Origin: Gammaproteobacteria bacterium
Lineage (GTDB): Bacteria > Pseudomonadota > Gammaproteobacteria > Chromatiales > Chromatiaceae
Length of the DNA stretch: 11,841 nucleotides
Assembly (NCBI GenBank): GCA_029287695.1
Contig: JARFQQ010000172.1
Location: forward strand, 1 to 11,841
Direction: 5' to 3'
Shown here: positions 7,457 through 11,841 of the stretch, in pieces
Position numbering within the stretch: the first letter of the stretch is position 1
How the letters are laid out: every line of letters begins with the position of its first letter
Program-made: the position numbers and the translations under genes
Notes under the pieces: generated by a model
Told to the model about the DNA's origin: nothing
Databases searched by the model: none
Seen by the model: the letters and a program-made list of their open reading frames with translations, nothing else

Positions 7457-8233
7457 ATGCCCCAGGGTGCTCTCAGCGGACGTGTGGCCGGAGAACGTCT
7501 CCGGCTGTTGAGCTATAACATCCAGTGCGGCATGGAGACGACGCAACACCGGGACTACTTCACCAAGAGCTGGCAACACTTCCTGCCGCATCCTGTAAAA
7601 AAGCAGAATCTCGATCGCATCGCTACCATGATCAGTGACTATGATGTGGTGGGATTGCAGGAGATTGACGCCGGCAGCCTGCGTTCTGCATTCGTCGACC
7701 AGACGGCCTACCTTGCCCACAAGGCAGACTTCGGTTACTGGCACAAACAGGTCAATCGCGATATCGGTCACCTCGGACAGTATGGAAACGGCTTTCTCAG
7801 CAAGATTCAGCCACACTCGGTTCACAGCTACCGACTGCCGGGACTGCCGGGGCGCGGCGCCATGGTGATTAATTACGGGAAGGGGAAACAGAAGTTATCG
7901 ATTCTTCTGGCGCATCTTGCGCTGGGGCAGCGTGGCCGCTTGCGCCAGATGGATTTTCTGCGTGAACTGCTCGCGGAGAGCAACTACAACATTGTGATGG
8001 GTGACCTCAACTGCGACAGCGGGTCAAGACCGCTTGAACAGTTCCTCGAGAAGACCGGGCTCGTTGAGACGCTCAGGGGCATTCCAACCTATCCTTCCTG
8101 GCAACCCGTCAAGAAAATTGACCATATTCTGGTGACCGAGGGGTTGGTGACCGAGAACCCGGCTGTCGAGGATTTCCCCCTCTCCGATCATCTCCCGGTT
8201 CGGGTCGACGTTATCCTGCCTGTTTCTCTCTGA
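7457..8233 (+). CDS. Endonuclease/exonuclease/phosphatase (EEP) family protein
   Basis: This is a 258-residue member of the Mg2+-dependent EEP fold (DNase I, ExoIII, sphingomyelinase superfamily). The catalytic set is complete: Asn21 in LLSYNIQ, Glu69 in GLQEID, His153 in LAHLALG, Asp183 and Asn185 in MGDLNCD, Asp222 in IDHILV, and Asp244-His245 in the final SDHLPVRV. There is no signal peptide or membrane segment, so it is probably cytoplasmic. The substrate (nucleic acid, phospholipid or phosphosugar) cannot be told from the sequence. It lies 20 nt after dsbA without a clear ribosome site, and an in-frame GTG at 7484 is an alternative start. Its 3' end overlaps the convergent DUF1841 gene by 23 bp. 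Confidence 0.9.
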   Translation: MPQGALSGRVAGERLRLLSYNIQCGMETTQHRDYFTKSWQHFLPHPVKKQNLDRIATMISDYDVVGLQEIDAGSLRSAFVDQTAYLAHKADFGYWHKQVNRDIGHLGQYGNGFLSKIQPHSVHSYRLPGLPGRGAMVINYGKGKQKLSILLAHLALGQRGRLRQMDFLRELLAESNYNIVMGDLNCDSGSRPLEQFLEKTGLVETLRGIPTYPSWQPVKKIDHILVTEGLVTENPAVEDFPLSDHLPVRVDVILPVSL

Positions 8234-8657
8234 GGCGCGTCCGCAGGGCCTCGAGGTAGGCCGTGTCATCCGGCATCCTGTTCATCGCCTGCGCTTCCCA
8301 CAATGCGGCTTCCAGTACCTCGATCATGGCGTGTTCCGCGGTGTGCACTTCGCCGTACGAGGTCCTGAATTCTGCATGCAGCTGTCTGATGCCCGGCGGC
8401 CTGTCCGTACTGATCTGTTCGAGCAGGGAGAGATGCAGGCCCAGATGGTAGAAAGGATTACCGCTCTCGGTACCTCCGGGGAAGTCCTTCTGGACCAGTG
8501 CTTCCCCCTGTTCGAACATCCCGTGATATTCGGGATGCAGTTCGATCACGTGCAATACCTGCTGTTCGAGCGGGGAGAGTGAGAGGAGTGGCTCCTCCCG
8601 CCTGTTCCAGCAGGCGATGAAGAAGCGCCTGATCTCTTCCCGATTATTTCCGAACAT
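8211..8657 (-). CDS. DUF1841 family protein
   Basis: The 148-residue product matches the uncharacterised proteobacterial DUF1841 family by its pattern: MFGNNREEIRRFFIACW at the start, ELHPEYHGMFEQ, NPFYHLGLHLSLLEQISTDRPPGIR in the middle, HTAEHAMIEVLEAALWEAQ and DDTAYLEALR at the end. It is probably a soluble helical cytoplasmic protein, with several His and Glu residues in the conserved HLGLHL and EHAMIEV stretches that could bind a metal (inference). There is no signal peptide and no established function. It is last in the minus-strand series, 59 nt after the sulfur-globule-like gene, with only a weak ribosome site. It runs 23 bp into the convergent EEP gene. Confidence 0.88.
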   Translation of the reverse strand: MFGNNREEIRRFFIACWNRREEPLLSLSPLEQQVLHVIELHPEYHGMFEQGEALVQKDFPGGTESGNPFYHLGLHLSLLEQISTDRPPGIRQLHAEFRTSYGEVHTAEHAMIEVLEAALWEAQAMNRMPDDTAYLEALRTRLREKQAG

Positions 8658-8716
8658 GCCTGTCGCGGAAATGGATGCCGTCTTCAGCTGCCTGCATCTT
8701 CAAGCCCGGTGCCCCG

Positions 8717-9406
8717 TTATTGCGGGACGGGCGCCTGGTTTGTCGCCGGCGGAACTGCTCCCTGGGGAACAGGTGCCATCGGGGCAGGAGGAGGCGTCAG
8801 CATTGGAGCAGGCGGGTAGAGCGGGTACTGGCCATAGGGGCCATAGCCTTCATAGCCACGGTAGTAGTTGTCGCCACGGAATTGGGTATTGCTATCAGCA
8901 TCTGCAACCCCTTCTGCGTCGAAATCCATGCTCATGTCCATCTCGAAATCCATTTCCAGGCGTCCCGTGCCGTCAAACAAGCTGCCCCAGTCACCAAACC
9001 AGTCATTGACTCCCCGCGCTCCTTCTCTGTTGCTCCAGGGACCCCGGTCGAAAGGACCGTCGTTATCCCTGCTCTCCCACGCCTGGTAGGGATTGCGGCT
9101 GTACGGCGAGCCGCCCCTCATGCCGGGTGCCACGGGGCCGGCAGCGGGAGGCAATGGAGCCTGGAACTGCGGCTGCGGAGGCATCGGGTACATGGGCGGT
9201 GGCGGAGCCTGGAACTGTGGCTGCGGAGGCATCGGGTAGATGCGCGGTGGCGGAGCCTGGAACTGCGGCTGCGGAGGAAAGGGGGTATTCAGGGGCTGGC
9301 CATAGGGTGCGGCAGCCGGAACGGGGTTGGCGGCGGCAGCAAGACCGGCAGCTCCTGCCAGTCCCGTCATCAGGGCCAGCTTTACAGCCGTGAACTGGAC
9401 TCTCAT
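8717..9406 (-). CDS. Secreted Pro/Gly/Tyr-rich protein, probable sulfur globule envelope-like protein
   Basis: I place the start at the ATG at 9406, which has GGAG 7 nt upstream; an earlier in-frame ATG at 9418 lacks a ribosome site. The 229 residues open with a signal peptide (hydrophobic to about residue 26, AAAA then NP). Residues 41-88 are three near-identical PPQPQFQAP units. A segment with Trp, Asp and Phe follows (NDWFGDWGSLFDG, 134-146), then an alternating acidic/hydrophobic stretch (EMDFEMDMSMDFD, 151-163), RGDNYYRGYEGYGPYGQYP (177-195) and a Pro/Ala-rich tail. There are no cysteines. The layout of signal peptide, Gly/Tyr repeats and Pro-rich tail resembles sulfur globule proteins of purple sulfur bacteria, which coat periplasmic sulfur deposits. 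This rests on composition and layout, so the name is tentative; another low-complexity surface protein is possible. Confidence 0.6.
   Translation of the reverse strand: MRVQFTAVKLALMTGLAGAAGLAAAANPVPAAAPYGQPLNTPFPPQPQFQAPPPRIYPMPPQPQFQAPPPPMYPMPPQPQFQAPLPPAAGPVAPGMRGGSPYSRNPYQAWESRDNDGPFDRGPWSNREGARGVNDWFGDWGSLFDGTGRLEMDFEMDMSMDFDAEGVADADSNTQFRGDNYYRGYEGYGPYGQYPLYPPAPMLTPPPAPMAPVPQGAVPPATNQAPVPQ
9156..9277 (-). repeat. 48-bp tandem repeat, about 2.5 copies, inside the sulfur-globule-like gene
   Basis: Copies start at 9156, 9204 and 9252 (the last partial, ending near 9277). The spacing is exactly 48 bp and there are only a few base differences. Each full copy encodes 16 residues containing PMPPQPQFQAPPP plus a variable dipeptide and Tyr. 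The spacing keeps the frame, so copy number can vary without breaking the protein. Confidence 0.9.
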
Positions 9407-9443
9407 AGTTTTCTCCATCAGGAGTATGGGGGTAGATTTTTTT

Positions 9444-9472
9444 AGTATATAAGCAATTACTAAATTATTCAC
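9444..9472 (-). promoter_or_regulatory. Probable promoter of the sulfur-globule-like gene, with an overlapping inverted repeat
   Basis: On the minus strand TATACT (9449-9444) is a 5/6 match to a -10 element, about 40 nt before the chosen start. At 17-bp spacing the -35 position reads GTGAAT, a weak match. The region is strikingly AT-rich against its surroundings. A 7-bp inverted repeat, TTTAGTA/TACTAAA (9441-9447 and 9458-9464), spans the -10 and could bind a regulator. Confidence 0.4.
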
Positions 9473-9519
9473 CCTGAATCGTTAAATATTCCGGCGCGGG
9501 ATGAACAGAAACAGGACGC

Positions 9520-10347
9520 CTATTTTCGAGAGAGTACCTGGTTGCACTGTTGAGGCAGTGGCGGTCTGGATTTTTTGCCGGACGATTTCTTCCAGAGTTT
9601 GCGCTTGTCCGGGTGCCATTCTGCCAGTTCCTTGCCACAGCCGTCGCCTGCCGGTGGCGGCGCCTGGTTCTTGCATGCTGCATTACCCTGGGGGCATTTA
9701 AGGCGCACGTGAAAGTGGGAATGGTGCTTGAACCAGGGACGAATCTTGCGCAGCCAGCGACGGTCCTCCCACTCCATGTTGCAAAGCTCCATTTTGATGC
9801 GGGGATTCAGGAAGATGCGAGCAACCCGGGGGTCTTCGGCGGCGAGCCTGATCAGCTCTCCCTGCCTGTCGCTCCAGGCATCGTAATTCATGGTGAACTT
9901 GTGGCGGTCTGCCATCGCAACGGATTTGAGGTGGTCACGCTTGCCATCGATACGCTTGTAATCCAGTGGTAGCCAGATATCAGCATCGAGACCACTCTGG
10001 TGACTCGAGTGGCCGCTTGGCATCGGGCCGCCGCGTGGCTGGTTCATGTCGGCCACCAGCATGAGGCCCAGATTTTTGTCGGCAACCCTGTTGCCAAGAT
10101 CCTGGATGAAGTCAATCAGGGCCGGGTGCCCGTAATAACGGTTGCGGGAGAGGCGAACCACCTGGTAGCCGCGGCCCTCGGCCGGGAGTGCTTCCCCGCC
10201 ATTCAGGCAGCCGTTTGCATAACCTCCGATGGATTCGGCTTCTCCGTCGCTCGGGGCGGGAATATTCGACCAGGCATTACTGGTGGTTGCGATGCCTTGC
10301 ATCGGAGCAAGGATGGCAAGCAAGGCTGCAAGTGATATCAGGCGCAC
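9520..10347 (-). CDS. mepA: MepA, penicillin-insensitive murein DD-endopeptidase
   Basis: MepA is a periplasmic LAS-type zinc peptidase that cuts D-Ala-mesoDAP cross-links in peptidoglycan. I chose the GTG at 10347 because it begins a good signal peptide (VRLISLAALLAILAP), has a GGGGGGA site 8 nt upstream and gives 275 residues, close to E. coli MepA. An ATG at 10515 would add 56 unrelated residues from inside bpt. The zinc motif is SGHSSHQSGLDAD (His113, Asp121), and the third ligand lies in HHSHFHVRLKCP (His211/His213). Six cysteines (47, 189, 218, 225, 237, 268) sit where E. coli MepA has its three disulfides. The tail after about 240 is Lys-rich. The start overlaps the bpt end by 10 nt. 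Confidence 0.93.
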   Translation of the reverse strand: MRLISLAALLAILAPMQGIATTSNAWSNIPAPSDGEAESIGGYANGCLNGGEALPAEGRGYQVVRLSRNRYYGHPALIDFIQDLGNRVADKNLGLMLVADMNQPRGGPMPSGHSSHQSGLDADIWLPLDYKRIDGKRDHLKSVAMADRHKFTMNYDAWSDRQGELIRLAAEDPRVARIFLNPRIKMELCNMEWEDRRWLRKIRPWFKHHSHFHVRLKCPQGNAACKNQAPPPAGDGCGKELAEWHPDKRKLWKKSSGKKSRPPLPQQCNQVLSRK

Positions 10348-11090
10348 GTGATGATCCCCCCGGTTTCCGTGGTCTTTGACTGCTTCCCGAGTAGCGACCA
10401 GTTGCCTTCCTGATCGCGTGTCTCCAGTCCCGAGAAGTCTGACTTGTAACGCATTTTTTTGCAGGATTCGATCCAGTATCCCAGATAGAGATGTCTTAAA
10501 CCGAGGTTCCTGCATGCCTCGATCTGCTGAAGTATGCCCAGGGTCCCGAGGCTGCGCTGCGGCAGATCAGGGTCAAAATAGGTATAGAGTGCCGAGAGGG
10601 CGTTGTCGACCACATCTGTGACAGCGGAGAGCACCAGTCGTTCACCGAGCCATCCCTCGATAAGGATGGTTTCGCTCCAGTCGCTGACGAGGAAACGCCG
10701 CATATCGGCGATCGTGCTTGCAGACATTTCACCGTCAGCATGCCTGCTTGCAAGGTAGGTGCGATAGAGCGCGAGATGTTGCTCGTCGAACTCGGCATTC
10801 CTGCTCCTGATGACGATGTCGCTGTTGTTTTTCAGGGTACGGCGCTGTGAGCGGTTCGGGCGGAAGCGATTGACCCTGATCCGTGCAGGGATGCAGGCAT
10901 GGCACTCACGACAACCCGGCCGGTAGACCATGTCTCCACTGCGGCGAAAACCGCTCTCCAGCAGGCGCCCGTAGTGGCCGGATGAAATGCGGAAATTCGG
11001 GTCAACGACGTGCATGCATGCAACCTGGCCAGCAAGGTAGCTGCAGGGGTGAGACATTCCCTGGTAGAGGTTGATCGTCACCTGGGTCAT
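10338..11090 (-). CDS. bpt: Bpt, aspartate/glutamate leucyltransferase (N-degron tagging)
   Basis: Bpt moves leucine from Leu-tRNA onto proteins with N-terminal Asp or Glu, marking them for ClpS-ClpAP. The 250 residues carry the ATE-type N-terminal signature CSYLAGQVA (Cys16) and the cysteine-rich SGFRRSGDMVYRPGCRECHACIPARI (Cys60, Cys63, Cys66). The C-terminal transferase segments are also present: NALSALYTYFDPDLPQRSLG, LGLRHLYLGYWIESCKKMRYKSDF and a closing GxW. Length is typical of bacterial Bpt. It shares the TCAT/ATGA overlap with aat (4 nt), and mepA starts inside its end. Bpt rather than arginyl-transferring eukaryotic ATE1 is expected for a gammaproteobacterium next to aat. Confidence 0.94.
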   Translation of the reverse strand: MTQVTINLYQGMSHPCSYLAGQVACMHVVDPNFRISSGHYGRLLESGFRRSGDMVYRPGCRECHACIPARIRVNRFRPNRSQRRTLKNNSDIVIRSRNAEFDEQHLALYRTYLASRHADGEMSASTIADMRRFLVSDWSETILIEGWLGERLVLSAVTDVVDNALSALYTYFDPDLPQRSLGTLGILQQIEACRNLGLRHLYLGYWIESCKKMRYKSDFSGLETRDQEGNWSLLGKQSKTTETGGIITCA

Positions 11091-11800
11091 CTTTTCACGC
11101 TCGATTCGTCTGTCTGTTTCCAGGCAATCATGACCGCCGTCTCGATCGCCCGGCTGTTGAGCTCGAGAAATTCACTGCGATCGACAGATTCTGCTCCAAG
11201 ACTGATGAGGTGCTCCGTGCCTACCTGGCAGTCGATAAATAAAAAGCCGGCTGTTGCAAGTTTATCAACCAGTTTCACAAGTGCAATTTTCGATGTGTCC
11301 GGCTGGCGACTGAACATGGATTCACCATAGAAAGCCGCACCGATTGCGACCCCGTAAAGCCCGCCTGCAAGTTCACCGTCACGCCATACCTCCACGGAGT
11401 GTGCATGACCGTGACGGTGCAGTTCGCTGTAGGCCTGCAGCATCCCGGTTGTGATCCAGGTGCCATCCTGTTCGGTCCGCGGGATCTCTGCACAGCTGCG
11501 TATCACCCGGTCGAACGCAGTATCGAAGGTGACACGGAAGGTTCCCTTCCGCAGGGTCTTCCGCAGACTGCGCGATACATGCAGTCTGTCGGGAAAGAGG
11601 AGTGTGCGCGGATCAGGCGACCACCAGAGCAGTGGCTGGTTGTCGCTGAACCAGGGAAAGATGCCGGAGCGGTAGGCGTTGAGCAACCGCGTTTCGGAAA
11701 GGTCCCCGCCAACAGCAAGCAGTCCGTTCGGGTCGGTTTCCGCCATGGACGGGGGCGGGAAAGGGGTGTCCGGATCCGTACCGTCGAGTGAAAAGAGCAT
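11087..11800 (-). CDS. aat: Aat, leucyl/phenylalanyl-tRNA-protein transferase
   Basis: Aat adds Leu or Phe from aminoacyl-tRNA to proteins with N-terminal Lys or Arg, creating primary N-degrons read by ClpS. The 237 residues contain the family's core: PNGLLAVGGDLSETRLLNAYRSGIFPWF, LLWWSPDPRTLLFP, SRSLRKTLRK, DGTWITTGMLQAYSELHRHGHAHSVEVW, GGLYGVAIGAAFYGESMFSR and FIDCQVGTEHLISLGAE. The frame stays open upstream to the window edge, but the ATG at 11800 places the FPPP...GLLAVGGDL region at the usual distance from the N-terminus. The ribosome site is poor. The stop overlaps the bpt start by 4 nt, and the promoter must lie beyond the window. Confidence 0.95.
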   Translation of the reverse strand: MLFSLDGTDPDTPFPPPSMAETDPNGLLAVGGDLSETRLLNAYRSGIFPWFSDNQPLLWWSPDPRTLLFPDRLHVSRSLRKTLRKGTFRVTFDTAFDRVIRSCAEIPRTEQDGTWITTGMLQAYSELHRHGHAHSVEVWRDGELAGGLYGVAIGAAFYGESMFSRQPDTSKIALVKLVDKLATAGFLFIDCQVGTEHLISLGAESVDRSEFLELNSRAIETAVMIAWKQTDESSVKR

Positions 11801-11841
11801 GCTCAGGTCAGGCTGCCCTGCTGGCGGGGTTGTCTCCGCCT

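Noticed and set aside
8675..9445. 256-codon plus-strand open frame antisense to the sulfur-globule-like gene
   Set aside because: Its protein is repeat-driven low complexity (Arg/Leu/Glu) without signal or domain. The minus-strand reading has a signal peptide, a ribosome site and a promoter.
10348..10515. N-terminal extension of mepA to an ATG at 10515
   Set aside because: It would add 56 residues encoded inside bpt and bury the signal peptide. The GTG at 10347 has a ribosome site and gives the family length.

Overview
The window looks like chromosomal DNA from a gammaproteobacterium. Support comes from the order tolA-tolB-pal-cpoB-queE-queC, the paired N-degron transferases Aat and Bpt, and a DUF1841 gene. 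A three-cysteine YeeE/YedE (TsuA-like) transporter and a secreted Pro/Gly/Tyr-rich protein resembling sulfur globule envelope proteins suggest a sulfur-oxidising lineage (Chromatiales or relatives). That placement is inference. By eye the base composition is moderately GC-rich throughout. I see no insertion sequence, integrase, tRNA, rRNA or CRISPR array.

Region 1 (1-4616, + strand) is one tightly packed unit: the 3' part of tolA, then tolB, pal, cpoB, queE and queC. Junctions are 1-nt overlap, 0-nt gap, 2-nt gap, 15-nt gap and 8-nt overlap, so translational coupling is likely. The first four genes make the Tol-Pal envelope constriction machine. The last two make preQ0 for queuosine-modified tRNA.

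Region 2 (4617-8233, + strand) holds a YeeE/YedE transporter behind its own probable promoter, then a 265-bp gap, dtd (D-aminoacyl-tRNA deacylase), dsbA (periplasmic disulfide oxidase) and an endonuclease/exonuclease/phosphatase-fold enzyme 20 bp after dsbA. The 265-bp gap is the least explained stretch. It holds an intrinsic terminator that faces the minus strand with no minus-strand gene before it, and a perfect 8-bp inverted repeat just before dtd.

Region 3 (8211-11841, - strand) reads from right to left: aat, bpt, mepA, a sulfur-globule-like secreted protein with its own probable promoter, and a DUF1841 protein whose end overlaps the convergent phosphatase-fold gene by 23 bp. aat, bpt and mepA overlap one another (4 and 10 nt) and look like one operon joining N-degron tagging to a murein hydrolase.

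Most of the window is ordinary housekeeping content. I did not find a clear new multi-gene system. The items most worth a second look are the orphan minus-strand terminator and possible small RNA, the sulfur-globule-like gene with 48-bp tandem repeats, and the aat-bpt-mepA overlap.
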